Assembly (NCBI RefSeq): GCF_016863015.1
Contig: NZ_BOOB01000047.1
Location: 1 to 64,000, forward strand
Direction: 5' to 3'
DNA from: Microbispora amethystogenes
Lineage (GTDB): Bacteria > Actinomycetota > Actinomycetes > Streptosporangiales > Streptosporangiaceae
Length of the DNA: 64,000 nucleotides
Positions 15,995-24,437 of this stretch are shown piece by piece. Numbering within the stretch: the first letter of the stretch is position 1; every line of letters begins with the position of its first letter. A model generated the notes under the pieces. It saw only the letters and a program-made list of their open reading frames with translations, did no database searches and was not told the DNA's origin. The position numbers and the translations under genes are program-made.

Positions 15995-16812
15995 CGGGGG
16001 AGCGTAGCGGTCGCGCGGCGCCGGAGCGGGATCACGTTGCCGCGCCGGCGGGCCAGCCACATGAACGCGACCGTCAGCAGCAGGCCGAACACCACCGCGT
16101 ACGGACTCGCCTCCGGCCCGAACTCGCCGCCCGTGAGCAGGGCGGGGCCCGACGTCACGTTGTGCAGCAGCCCCTGCGTCGCGCCGTTGCCGGAGACCTC
16201 GGTGCTGAAGACGCCGGCCGCGGCGAAGTTCCAGCCGAAGTGCAGGCCGATCGGCAGCCACAGGGTGCGGGTCGCGGCGTAGGCGGCGGCGAGCATGCCG
16301 CCGGCCTCGATCGCGATGGCGATCGCGCCCCACAGGTTGGCGTGCTCGTTGGCCAGGTGCATCAGGCCGAACACCAGGCCGGTCAGCACCAGCGCGATCC
16401 ACGTGCCGGTCCGTTCCTCGACGATCCGGAACAGGATGCCGCGAAACAGCAGCTCCTCCGTCACGGCCGCGGCGGCCATGAAGCCGAACAGCCCGGCCGC
16501 GCCCGTCACCGAGCCGAGGCCGTCGACCCGGTAGTACCCCAGGAAGGCGAGGTTCACGATGACGGCGGCGAACATCCCGACTCCGATCAGCAGCCCCCGG
16601 CCGACGGCAGGGACGGCGCCTTCCCTGGCCACCTCCACCGGCGCGCGGCGCTCGGACCACCGCACCACCCGGGCGTACACGAACACCGCGAGCGCGGCCG
16701 TCGCGACACCGAGAACCAGGGTCAGGAGCGGGCTCCCCTGCACCGCGCCCACGATCCCGCCGCCGACGAAGGCGACCAACGCGACGGGCACGAACTGTTT
16801 CAAGAACCGCAT
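15991..16812 (-). CDS. CPBP-family intramembrane metalloprotease
   Basis: 273 residues with about eight hydrophobic helices. The CPBP motifs are present: EE pair and Arg in TEELLFRG (Glu119, Glu120, Arg124), His152 in GLMHL, and His191 in HFGWNF. These Rce1/CAAX-like proteases cut within membranes; in bacteria they act in bacteriocin immunity, signalling or anti-sigma processing. It is the first gene of a three-gene coupled operon with the kinase and regulator, so it may process a partner of that sensor. Substrate unknown. Confidence 0.87.
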   Translation of the reverse strand: MRFLKQFVPVALVAFVGGGIVGAVQGSPLLTLVLGVATAALAVFVYARVVRWSERRAPVEVAREGAVPAVGRGLLIGVGMFAAVIVNLAFLGYYRVDGLGSVTGAAGLFGFMAAAAVTEELLFRGILFRIVEERTGTWIALVLTGLVFGLMHLANEHANLWGAIAIAIEAGGMLAAAYAATRTLWLPIGLHFGWNFAAAGVFSTEVSGNGATQGLLHNVTSGPALLTGGEFGPEASPYAVVFGLLLTVAFMWLARRRGNVIPLRRRATATLPR

Positions 16813-17058
16813 GACGACTTCCTCACGTGGGGGCTCAGCGACGGGGCGCCGCCGCTACGCCGGAAACGCTAGGGATTCGACGGCCGGGAATCGTCCCCGC
16901 GCAGTGGACACTCGCGGGTAGCTCGCACGGGGGACAGGCGCACGCGGCGCATGACTCACGGCTCTCGGGAATGCCAGGAGAAAGACGTCGATTCTGTCGC
17001 TGTTGCGACGATCACTAGGTCTTCAGGTTGGAATATGCGAAGGGTAAGGTGAGGGTCT

Positions 17059-17472
17059 GTGACGACGTTCCGGATCAGCGAGGCCGCCGCGTTGCTCGGG
17101 GTGAGCTCCGACACCGTGCGCCGGTGGGTGGACGCGGGCCGGCTGGCCGCCGTACGGGACGAGCACGGCCACCGGCAGATCAGCGGGGCCGATCTGGCCG
17201 CCTTCGCCCGATCGCAGGTCGAGACGACCGGTGACGGCACGCGGTCCTCGGCGCGTAACCGTTTCCGGGGGATCGTCACCGAGGTCATCAGGGACGCGGT
17301 GATGGCTCAGGTGGAGATCGCCGCCGGGCCGTTCCGGGTGGTGTCGCTGATGAGCCGGCAGGCCGCCGACGAGCTGGGCCTGGAGGCAGGGGTGGTGGCG
17401 GTCGCCGTGATCAAGTCCACCAACGTCGTCGTCGAGATCCCCGGCCACGAGCGCGTGGCCACTTCCCCATGA
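17059..17472 (+). CDS. HTH-Mop molybdate-responsive regulator
   Basis: 137 residues. A MerR/excisionase-like HTH (about 4-50: FRISEAAALLGVSSDTVRRW) is joined to one Mop/TOBE domain (about 72-132: ARNRFRGIVTEVIRDAVMAQ, then LGLEAGVVAVAVIKSTNV), which binds molybdate or tungstate. Such proteins act as ModE-like regulators in actinobacteria. The gene overlaps modA by 4 bp (ATGA), so it heads the molybdate uptake operon and probably controls it. The GTG at 17059 is preceded by AAGGTGAGGG. Confidence 0.87.
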   Translation: MTTFRISEAAALLGVSSDTVRRWVDAGRLAAVRDEHGHRQISGADLAAFARSQVETTGDGTRSSARNRFRGIVTEVIRDAVMAQVEIAAGPFRVVSLMSRQAADELGLEAGVVAVAVIKSTNVVVEIPGHERVATSP

Positions 17473-18284
17473 GGAGCTCCGTGGTGTTCAGGCTGGTGTT
17501 CAGGCGCCTTTCGCGATGGGCGGTCGCCGCGCCCGTCGCGCTGGTGATCGCCGGGCTGTCCGGTTGCGGCTCGGCCGAACCGGCCGCGTCTCCGGCATCG
17601 GCCGCCGCCGGGGCGAAGGAGGTGAACGTCTTCGCGGCCGCGTCGCTGACCGGGACCTTCACCGAGCTCGGCAGGACTTTCGAGGCCGCCCACCCGGGCA
17701 CCACGGTGAAGTTCAACTTCGGTTCCAGCGCGACGCTGGCCCAGCAGATCGTGCAGGGAGCTCCGGCCGACGTGTTCGCCGCGGCCAGTCCGGCCACGAT
17801 GAAGACCGTCACCGACGCGTCGCTGGCGAGCGGGCCGGCCACCTTCGTGCGTAACAAGCTGGAGATCGCCGTGCCGAAGGACAACCCGGCCAAGGTGGAC
17901 GAGCTGAAGGACCTGACCGATCCCAAGGTGAAGGTGGCGCTCTGCGCCGAGCAGGTGCCGTGCGGGGCGGCGGCCGTCAAGGCGCTGGAGGCGGCCGGGC
18001 TGAAGGTCACCCCGGTCACCCTGGAGCAGGACGTCAAGGCCACGCTGACCAAGGTCGAGCTCGGCGAGGTGGACGCCGCCCTCGTCTACACGACCGACGT
18101 GATCGCCGCGACGGGCAGGGTGCAGGGCATCGACTTCCCCGAGGCGGACAAAGCGATCAACGACTATCCGATCGCGACCCTGTCGAAGGCTCCCGCCGGT
18201 GACCTCGCCAAGCAGTTCGTCGATCTCGTGCTGTCCCCGCAGGGCAGGGACGTGCTGACCAAGGCCGGCTTCCAGTCACCCTGA
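17469..18284 (+). CDS. modA: Molybdate ABC transporter substrate-binding lipoprotein ModA
   Basis: 271 residues. A lipoprotein signal ends at IAGLSGC with the acylated Cys33. The mature part has the ModA fold with the oxyanion-binding stretches VFAAASLTGTFTEL and FGSSATLAQQIVQGAPADVF, and ends with the usual QFVDLVLSPQGRDVLTKAGF. It captures molybdate or tungstate outside the membrane and delivers it to ModB/ModC encoded directly downstream. Confidence 0.94.
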   Translation: MRSSVVFRLVFRRLSRWAVAAPVALVIAGLSGCGSAEPAASPASAAAGAKEVNVFAAASLTGTFTELGRTFEAAHPGTTVKFNFGSSATLAQQIVQGAPADVFAAASPATMKTVTDASLASGPATFVRNKLEIAVPKDNPAKVDELKDLTDPKVKVALCAEQVPCGAAAVKALEAAGLKVTPVTLEQDVKATLTKVELGEVDAALVYTTDVIAATGRVQGIDFPEADKAINDYPIATLSKAPAGDLAKQFVDLVLSPQGRDVLTKAGFQSP

Positions 18285-18289
18285 CCCCG

Positions 18290-19129
18290 ATGAGCTCCTC
18301 GTACGACTCAGACACGTCCGGCGCCGGCGCGGCCGCCGGTCGTGAAGTCTCAGGCCGTCTGCCGTGGATGCTGGTGCTCCCGGCGGTGGCGGGGCTGGCC
18401 TTCCTGGTGCTGCCGCTGGCCGGGCTGCTGGTCCGGGCGCCGTGGTCCACGCTGCTCCAGCGACTCGCCGAGCCGCAGATGCTGGAGGCGTTACGACTGT
18501 CGCTGCTGTGCGCCACCGCCGCCACTGTCGTCTGCGTGCTGCTGGGGGTTCCGCTGGCCTGGCTGCTGGCCCGGGTGGAGTTCCCGGGCCGGCGGCTGGC
18601 ACGGGCTCTGGTGACCGTGCCGCTGGTGCTGCCGCCGGTCGTGGGAGGCGTGGCGCTGCTGCTGGTGCTGGGGCGGCGCGGGCTGGCCGGGCAGTGGCTG
18701 GAGTCCGCCTTCGGGATCACGCTTCCCTTCACGACGGTCGGAGTGGTCGTCGCCGAGGCGTTCGTGGCCATGCCGTTCCTGGTGATCAGCGTGGAGGGGG
18801 CGCTGCGCGGCGCGGACCGGCGGTTCGAGGAGGCCGCCGCCACGCTGGGCGCCTCCCGCTGGACCGTCTTCCGGCGGGTCACCCTGCCGCTCGTCATGCC
18901 GGGCGTCGTGGCCGGAGCGGTGCTGTGCTGGGCGCGGGCGCTCGGAGAGTTCGGCGCCACCATCACCTTCGCCGGCAACTTCCCCGGCACCACCCGGACG
19001 ATGCCGCTCGCGGTCTACCTGGCGCTGGAGACGGAGCCGGAGGCGGCCGTCGTGCTCAGCCTGGTCCTGCTGACCGTCTCCGTGGTCATCCTGGCCGGCC
19101 TGCGCGATCGGTGGGTGAACAGCCCGTGA
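18290..19129 (+). CDS. modB: Molybdate ABC transporter permease ModB
   Basis: 279 residues with about six membrane helices. The EAA loop that contacts the ATPase is FEEAAATLGASRWTVFRRVT; VTVPLVLPPVVGGVALLL and ARALGEFGATITFAGN are characteristic ModB stretches. It starts 5 bp after modA and overlaps modC by 4 bp (GTGA), so the three form one unit. Confidence 0.94.
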   Translation: MSSSYDSDTSGAGAAAGREVSGRLPWMLVLPAVAGLAFLVLPLAGLLVRAPWSTLLQRLAEPQMLEALRLSLLCATAATVVCVLLGVPLAWLLARVEFPGRRLARALVTVPLVLPPVVGGVALLLVLGRRGLAGQWLESAFGITLPFTTVGVVVAEAFVAMPFLVISVEGALRGADRRFEEAAATLGASRWTVFRRVTLPLVMPGVVAGAVLCWARALGEFGATITFAGNFPGTTRTMPLAVYLALETEPEAAVVLSLVLLTVSVVILAGLRDRWVNSP

Positions 19130-20166
19130 GCCTGGACGGTCTGCGATCGGCCCTGGTCGTCCACCGGCCCGCCTTCACCCTGGACATCACGCTCGACGTC
19201 GCACCGGGCGAGGTCGTCGCGCTGCTCGGGCCGAACGGCGCGGGCAAGACCACCGCGCTGCGTGCCCTGGCCGGGCTGACTCCCCTGTCCGGCGGGCACA
19301 TCACCCTGGACGGCCGGCCGCTGCACACCCTGGCCCCCGAGCGCCGCCCGATCGGCATGGTCTTCCAGGACTACCTGCTCTTCCCGCACCTGTCCGCGCT
19401 CGACAACGTCGCGTTCGGGCCGCGCTGCCAGGGCGTCGCCAAGGCCGAGGCGCGCCGCACCGCCGCCGCCCTGCTGGAGCGCGTCGGCCTGGCCGACCGG
19501 GCGGCCGCCAAACCTCGTGAGCTCTCCGGCGGGCAGGCACAGCGCGTCGCCCTCGCCCGGGCGCTGGCCGTACGGCCACGGCTGATGCTGCTGGACGAGC
19601 CGCTGGCCGCGCTGGACGCGCACACCCGGCTGGAGATCCGCTCCCAGCTGCGCCGCCACCTGGGCGACTTCGACGGCGCCACCGTGCTGGTCACCCACGA
19701 CCCGCTCGACGCGATGGTGCTGGCCGACCGGTTGATCGTCGTCGAGGCCGGCGCCGTCGTCCAGCAGGGCGCCCCCGCCGAGGTCGCCCGCCGCCCGCGC
19801 ACCGACTACGTCGCCCGTCTCGTCGGGCTCAACCTCTACCGCGGGCTCGGCGACGGCGCCAGGGCGAAGGTCGGCGAACTGCTGCTGCACACCGCAGAAC
19901 AGCTCGACGGGCCCGCCTTCGTGGCCTTCTCACCGACCGCCGTGGCCCTCTACCGCACCCGCCCCGACGGCAGCCCCCGCAACCTCTGGCAGGCCGGGAT
20001 CGACGGCATCGAACGGCACGGCGACAACGTCCGCGTCCATCTCGACGGCCCGATCAGCGCCTTCGCCGACATCACCCCCGCCGCCCTGGCCGACCTCGAT
20101 CTGAGCCCGGGCGAACGGATCTGGGCCTCGGTCAAGGCCACCGAGACCCACGCGTACCCGGCATGA
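19126..20166 (+). CDS. modC: Molybdate ABC transporter ATPase ModC
   Basis: 346 residues from the GTG at 19126 that overlaps the modB stop. It has Walker A GPNGAGKTT, signature LSGGQAQRVALARAL, Walker B MLLDEPLAALD and the H-loop VTHDPLDAM. The C-terminal region (about 235-346; ending GERIWASVKATETHAYP) is a TOBE/Mop-type domain that binds oxyanion and can trans-inhibit transport. Energises ModB. Confidence 0.93.
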   Translation: MSLDGLRSALVVHRPAFTLDITLDVAPGEVVALLGPNGAGKTTALRALAGLTPLSGGHITLDGRPLHTLAPERRPIGMVFQDYLLFPHLSALDNVAFGPRCQGVAKAEARRTAAALLERVGLADRAAAKPRELSGGQAQRVALARALAVRPRLMLLDEPLAALDAHTRLEIRSQLRRHLGDFDGATVLVTHDPLDAMVLADRLIVVEAGAVVQQGAPAEVARRPRTDYVARLVGLNLYRGLGDGARAKVGELLLHTAEQLDGPAFVAFSPTAVALYRTRPDGSPRNLWQAGIDGIERHGDNVRVHLDGPISAFADITPAALADLDLSPGERIWASVKATETHAYPA

Positions 20167-20313
20167 GCAGATCCCGGACGCCCGCCACGACCGCGGGGGC
20201 CGGCACATCGGCGAGTGGGTGACGGCAACGCCAGGAACGCGTCCCTTCCCATGGAACGCCGGGAAGCTTCCCGCGATTATCCGAGTGACAGATCATCGGA
20301 GTGGGGGAGATCG

Positions 20314-21288
20314 ATGGAAGTGCTGCTCGGCAACAGACCGGTCTTCGCCAGCACCGACCTCGACGAGATCCGTGACGAGGTGGCGAGGATCTTCTGCCCT
20401 CATCGGCTGGACCTGGCCGGCGCGGCCTCCCTGCTGTCGGCCCGGTTCAACTCCGCCCAGCTCGGCTCGGTCCGGATCAGTTACCTCGACTACGGGGCCG
20501 ACGTCCACATCGAACCCGGCGATCTCGGCACCTTCTTCCTGGTGCTGATCCCGCTGACCGGGCGCAGCCTGATCCGCAGCGGGAGCCAGGAGATCGTCTC
20601 GACCCCGACGACGGCCACCCTCCCCTCGCCGACGCAGCATCTCGACATGCGGTGGGCGGCCGGCACCCCCACGCTGATCGTCAAGTTCGAGCGGACGGCG
20701 GTCGAGCGTTCGCTTGAGCAGATGCTCGGCGAGCCGCTCGACCGGCCGGTCGTCTTCGACCTGGGCGTGGACCTGACCGCCGGATGGGCGCGCGCCTGGC
20801 GGGCGATGGCCGACCTGATCGTCCGTGAGGCCGAGCACGACGACGGGCTGACCGCGCAACCGCTGGCCGCCGCCCACCTGGAGAACGCGCTGCTCACCTC
20901 CCTGCTCACCATGCAGCCCTCCAACTACCGGGAACGGCTGACGGCGCCCCGGCCGCCCGTGCTTCCCAAGGTGGTGCGCCGGGCGCTGGAGTTCATCGAG
21001 CAGCACGCCCACCTTCCGATCACCACCGAGGACGTCGCGCGGGCCGTGGCGGTCAGCGGCCGCTCTCTCCAGGAGGGCTTCCGCGTCCACCTGGGCCGCA
21101 CGCCGATGGCGCAGCTCAGGGAGGTACGGCTGACCAAGGTGCACGAGGAGCTAAGCGCCGGGGATCCGGCCCGTCACACCGTCACGAGCGTCGCCGCCCG
21201 CTGGGGCTTCCTCCACCAGGGCCGGTTCGCCGCGCTCTATCGCCAGAGGTACGGCCGGCACCCGTCGGAGACCCTGAGACGCGGCTGA
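20314..21288 (+). CDS. AraC-family transcriptional regulator
   Basis: 324 residues from the ATG at 20314 (GGGGGAGA upstream). The N-terminal 180 residues match the AraC-binding-like domain of regulators such as FeaR/XylS relatives (YLDYGADVHIEPGDLGTFFL). The C-terminal double HTH (about 220-324) includes VARAVAVSGRSLQEGFRVHL, TPMAQLREVRLTKVHEEL and VAARWGFLHQGRFAALYRQR. It lies 110 bp upstream of the styrene-monooxygenase-like pair on the same strand, so it is the probable activator of those genes, responding to an aromatic compound. Confidence 0.9.
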   Translation: MEVLLGNRPVFASTDLDEIRDEVARIFCPHRLDLAGAASLLSARFNSAQLGSVRISYLDYGADVHIEPGDLGTFFLVLIPLTGRSLIRSGSQEIVSTPTTATLPSPTQHLDMRWAAGTPTLIVKFERTAVERSLEQMLGEPLDRPVVFDLGVDLTAGWARAWRAMADLIVREAEHDDGLTAQPLAAAHLENALLTSLLTMQPSNYRERLTAPRPPVLPKVVRRALEFIEQHAHLPITTEDVARAVAVSGRSLQEGFRVHLGRTPMAQLREVRLTKVHEELSAGDPARHTVTSVAARWGFLHQGRFAALYRQRYGRHPSETLRRG

Positions 21289-21357
21289 GGCGGATCCCGC
21301 GCCAGATGGACGGAACCCGCGCTGAGCGGATGGATCACCGGGCCGCTTCGGCCGTAA

Positions 21358-21386
21358 TTTCGCTGAAACCGCAACTTTCAGCGAAA
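21358..21386. promoter_or_regulatory. 11-bp inverted repeat made of two TTTC-N3-GAAA boxes
   Basis: Arms TTTCGCTGAAA (21358-21368) and TTTCAGCGAAA (21376-21386) are perfect reverse complements with a 7-bp spacer. Each arm is itself a TTTC-N3-GAAA dyad, giving two sites 18 bp apart, centre to centre. It ends 12 bp before the monooxygenase ATG, overlapping the ribosome-binding region (AAAGGA), so it could be an operator or an RNA stem-loop controlling translation. Confidence 0.55.
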
Positions 21387-21398
21387 GGAAACACCCTC

Positions 21399-22622
21399 AT
21401 GCGCAGAATCCTCGTCGTCGGTGCCGGTCAGGCGGGTCTGCACCTGGCCATCGGCCTGCTGCGGAACGGCTACGACGTCACCGTGATCTCCAACCGCACC
21501 CCGGAGTCGATCCGCGACGGCCGGGTGATGTCGGGCCAGTGCATGTTCGGCACCGCCCGGGCACATGAGCGCGCGCTCGGCCTGGACTGGTGGGCGGACG
21601 TCTGCCCGCCCATCGAGGGCATCGAGTTATCCGTCCCGAGCCCCGCGGGTGGCAAGGCCCTCGGCTGGTCGGCCCGGCTGAGGACCCCCGCCCTCTCGGT
21701 CGACCAGCGGGTGAAGATGCCGGCCTGGCTGGACGAGGTCGAACGGCTCGGCGGCAAGTTCGTCATCCACGACGCCACTCCGGAGGATCTGGAGACCTAC
21801 GCGGCCCAGTACGACCTGATCCTGGTCGCCGCGGGGAAGGGGGAGATCGCCTCGCTGTTCGAGCGGGACGCGGCCCGCTCGACGTACAGCACCCCGCAGC
21901 GGGCGCTGGCGGTCACCTACGTCCACGGTCTCGCCCCCCGGCCCGAGCACTCCGCGGTCTGCTTCAACCTGCTGCCCGGCGTCGGCGAGTACTTCGTCTT
22001 CCCCGCTCTGACGCACAGCGGCCCGTGCGACATCATGGTGTTCGAGGGCGTCCCGGGCGGGCCGATGGACTGCTGGGGCGACGTACGCGGCCCCGCCGAG
22101 CACCTGGCGCGCAGCCGCCGGATCCTGGAGAGCTTCTTCCCCTGGGAGGCGGAACGCTGCTCCGAGATCGAGCTCACCGACGCCAACGGGACGCTGACCG
22201 GGCGCTTCGCCCCCACCGTGCGCCACCCGGTCGCCGTCCTGCCGTCAGGCGCACCGGTGCTCGGGGTCGCCGACGTGGTGGTGCTCAACGACCCGATCAC
22301 CGGGCAGGGCAGCAACAACGCCGCCAAGTGTGCCGCCACCTACCTCCAGGCCATCCTGGAGCGCGGCGAGCAGCCCTTCGACGCGGTCTGGATGCGGGAG
22401 ACCTTCGACCGCTTCTGGGCGCAGGCCCAGCACGTCACCCGCTGGACCAACGCGCTGCTGGCCCCGGCCGAACCGCACCACCTGGCGATCCTGGGCGCCG
22501 CCGGCCAGGTGCCGGAGATCGCCTCCCGCTTCGTCAACGGCTTCGACGACCCCGCCGACTACGCCGAGTGGTTCATGGACGCCGACAAGGCGCAGGCCTA
22601 CCTCGACCGGGTCGCGTCATGA
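21399..22622 (+). CDS. Styrene/indole monooxygenase oxygenase component, StyA-like
   Basis: 407 residues, close to the length of StyA (about 415). It has an N-terminal FAD-binding Rossmann motif VVGAGQAGLHLAIGL, the styrene-monooxygenase pattern GYDVTVISNRTPESIRDGRV and the C-terminal VVLNDPITGQGSNNAAKCA stretch that closes the flavin site. StyA enzymes use reduced FAD supplied by a separate reductase to epoxidise styrene or indole. The reductase gene follows with a 4-bp overlap (ATGA). An AraC gene precedes it. The natural substrate may be indole, styrene or another vinyl aromatic; no styrene-oxide isomerase or aldehyde dehydrogenase is nearby. Confidence 0.9.
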   Translation: MRRILVVGAGQAGLHLAIGLLRNGYDVTVISNRTPESIRDGRVMSGQCMFGTARAHERALGLDWWADVCPPIEGIELSVPSPAGGKALGWSARLRTPALSVDQRVKMPAWLDEVERLGGKFVIHDATPEDLETYAAQYDLILVAAGKGEIASLFERDAARSTYSTPQRALAVTYVHGLAPRPEHSAVCFNLLPGVGEYFVFPALTHSGPCDIMVFEGVPGGPMDCWGDVRGPAEHLARSRRILESFFPWEAERCSEIELTDANGTLTGRFAPTVRHPVAVLPSGAPVLGVADVVVLNDPITGQGSNNAAKCAATYLQAILERGEQPFDAVWMRETFDRFWAQAQHVTRWTNALLAPAEPHHLAILGAAGQVPEIASRFVNGFDDPADYAEWFMDADKAQAYLDRVAS

Positions 22623-23095
22623 GATCGCTACGCGAGGCGCTGGGGCAGTTCGCCACGGGGGTCGCGGTGGTCACCACCGCGACCGCGGGCGGGGAGCGGG
22701 CAGGGGTGACGGTGAACTCCTTCAGCTCGGTCTCGCTCGATCCGCCGCTGGTGCTGTGGTGCCTGTCGGACCGCGCTCCCAGCGCGCCCGTCTTCCTGCG
22801 CGCGGGGCGTTTCGCGGTCAACATCCTGGCCGCCGGTCAGGACGAGCTCTCGCGGCGGTTCTCGACGCCGGCGCCGGACAAGTTCGCCGGCGTGGACGTG
22901 CAGGCCACCCCCACCGGGCTGCCCATGCTCGCCGGGACCCTGGCCACCTTCTCCTGCCGTACGGTGACCGTTCACGCCGGCGGCGACCACCACATCTTCG
23001 TCGGTGAGGTGGAGCACCACCAGCGGTCGGGAGGTGAGCCGCTGCTCTTCCACTCCGGCCGCTACCGCGAGTTCGCCTCCTCCCCGGCATGGTGA
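22619..23095 (+). CDS. NAD(P)H:flavin oxidoreductase, StyB-like
   Basis: 158 residues, the flavin reductase-like fold: FATGVAVVTTATAGGERAGV near the N-terminus, VNSFSSVSLDPPLVLWCL, FAVNILAAGQDELSRRFS, and HHIFVGEVEHH with a C-terminal YRE motif. It reduces FAD with NAD(P)H and passes FADH2 to the StyA-like partner. The ATG overlaps the partner's stop codon. Two strong hairpins follow immediately, so the operon ends here. Confidence 0.9.
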   Translation: MRSLREALGQFATGVAVVTTATAGGERAGVTVNSFSSVSLDPPLVLWCLSDRAPSAPVFLRAGRFAVNILAAGQDELSRRFSTPAPDKFAGVDVQATPTGLPMLAGTLATFSCRTVTVHAGGDHHIFVGEVEHHQRSGGEPLLFHSGRYREFASSPAW

Positions 23096-23136
23096 GCAGG
23101 CACGGCCGGACGGCTCATCGGCCGCGCCTGCTCACC
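23091..23136. terminator. Hairpin terminator at the end of the flavin reductase gene
   Basis: GGTGAGCAGGCACGGCCG (23091-23108) pairs with CGGCCGCGCCTGCTCACC (23119-23136): 18 bp with one G-T mismatch and a 10-nt loop. The stem includes the stop codon region. No U-tract, as is common in actinobacteria. Confidence 0.6.
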
Positions 23137-23165
23137 ACAGGGCCGAGCCTCGGCTCGGCCCTGTG
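23136..23165. terminator. Perfect 30-bp hairpin, bidirectional terminator
   Basis: CACAGGGCCGAGCC (23136-23149) and GGCTCGGCCCTGTG (23152-23165) form a 14-bp perfect stem around two bases. It lies between the converging flavin reductase (+) and DyP peroxidase (-) genes and would stop transcription from both sides. Confidence 0.7.
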
Positions 23166-23190
23166 TCAGGACAACCTGTGTCAGGACAAC
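23161..23190. repeat. 15-bp tandem duplication over the DyP stop codon
   Basis: CTGTGTCAGGACAAC occurs twice in a row (23161-23175, 23176-23190). The second copy contains the peroxidase stop codon (complement at 23181-23183), so the duplication adds a dead copy of the gene's last codons after the stop. Probably a replication-slippage product. Confidence 0.8.
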
Positions 23191-24437
23191 AGGGTTTCTC
23201 CGATCCACCCCTTGGGGTCGCAGCCGGGAGGGACGGCGAAGACGGCGGAGCCGATCGGCGTCGTCCACTCGTTCAGCAGGTCCGCCTCGGCCAGCCGCTG
23301 CTGAATCGGGATGAACTGCCGGGCGATGTCGGCCTGGTAGGAGGCGAACAACAGCCCGGTGTCGGCGGTGCCGTCGGAGGAGACGCCCTCGTCGTAGTTG
23401 TAGACACGACGGAGGATGCGCGCGCCCGGGTCGGCCACGTGCGCCCGGCGGATGTGGGCGTACTCGGAGATGACCGGCAGTCCGGCGGGGGTGAGGCGCG
23501 CGAGGTCCGGTTCGTCGTGCTCGCGCGTGCCGGTGAGCGGGGCGCCGTCGGTCAGGCGCCGGCCGATCGTGAACTCCTTGGCGACGGTGTCGGCGGCGTC
23601 CCAGGTCTCCATCTCCGCGCGGATACGCCGCAGGACCAGGGTGGTCCCGCCGCGCAGCCACTCCTGCTCCCCGGCGAACCAGACCGCCCGATCGAAGTCG
23701 GGTGTGCCGGCGACGGGGTTGACGGTCCCGTCGAGCTGTCCCATCACGTTGCGCTGGGTGGTGTGGGGCTGCTGGGAGTGCGCGGCCCGCCGGAAGCCGC
23801 GCTGGGTCCAGCGGACCTTCGCGAACGACCGGGCGTCCTTGACGATCACCCGCACCGCGTGGGTGACGGTGAGCGGGTCGTCCGCGCAGATCTGGACGAG
23901 CAGGTCGCCGCCCGTCCACCGCTCCTTCAGCCGGTCGATGCCGAACGCGGGAAGGGGAGCGACGGACTCCGGCCGCCGGTCGGACGTCCTGGTGGCCGCG
24001 AACAGACCCGGTCCGAAGCCGAAGGTGACGGTCAGCCGGGCGGGCAGCACGGCCAGATGGGGCTCGGTGTCGGCGAGAGCGGGCTGCCCCTGGGTGAGGC
24101 GCCGGGCGTCGTCGGTGAGCACGCGCATCAGCCGCGCCACGCTCTCCCGGTCCGAGCCCGCCCGCAGGTCGAACGCCACGAACGCGGCGTGCGCCTGCGG
24201 AGTCGTCGCGACACCGGCCTGGTGGGCTCCGTAGAACGGCTCCACCGCCGTCGCCCGGGGCGAGTTCGCGTCCGGGCCGGCGGTGCTGTCCGCCGTACGC
24301 GTGTCGTCGGCGCCCGCCCGCGCCACGACGGCCCCGCTCGTCGCGGCGGCGGCCACCACGGCGCCGCCCGACAGCAGCGCCCTGCGGCTCAGCCGCGGGC
24401 GGCGGAGACGCTCCGCCTCGTCATGCCGCTCACTCAT
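23181..24437 (-). CDS. Tat-exported DyP-type haem peroxidase (EfeB/DtpA-like)
   Basis: 418 residues. The N-terminus has a Tat signal with a twin-Arg (LSRRALLSGGAVVAAAATSG). The DyP motif appears as GQLDGTVNP, keeping the catalytic Asp although the usual GxxDG Phe/Arg position differs, and the proximal haem His lies in SEYAHIRRAH. DyP peroxidases of this group use H2O2 to oxidise dyes or, as with EfeB, handle haem. In Streptomyces lividans a DtpA protein encoded beside copper chaperones is needed to mature the copper oxidase GlxA; the PCuAC gene here overlaps by 4 bp, which fits the same pathway. Confidence 0.9.
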   Translation of the reverse strand: MSERHDEAERLRRPRLSRRALLSGGAVVAAAATSGAVVARAGADDTRTADSTAGPDANSPRATAVEPFYGAHQAGVATTPQAHAAFVAFDLRAGSDRESVARLMRVLTDDARRLTQGQPALADTEPHLAVLPARLTVTFGFGPGLFAATRTSDRRPESVAPLPAFGIDRLKERWTGGDLLVQICADDPLTVTHAVRVIVKDARSFAKVRWTQRGFRRAAHSQQPHTTQRNVMGQLDGTVNPVAGTPDFDRAVWFAGEQEWLRGGTTLVLRRIRAEMETWDAADTVAKEFTIGRRLTDGAPLTGTREHDEPDLARLTPAGLPVISEYAHIRRAHVADPGARILRRVYNYDEGVSSDGTADTGLLFASYQADIARQFIPIQQRLAEADLLNEWTTPIGSAVFAVPPGCDPKGWIGETLLS

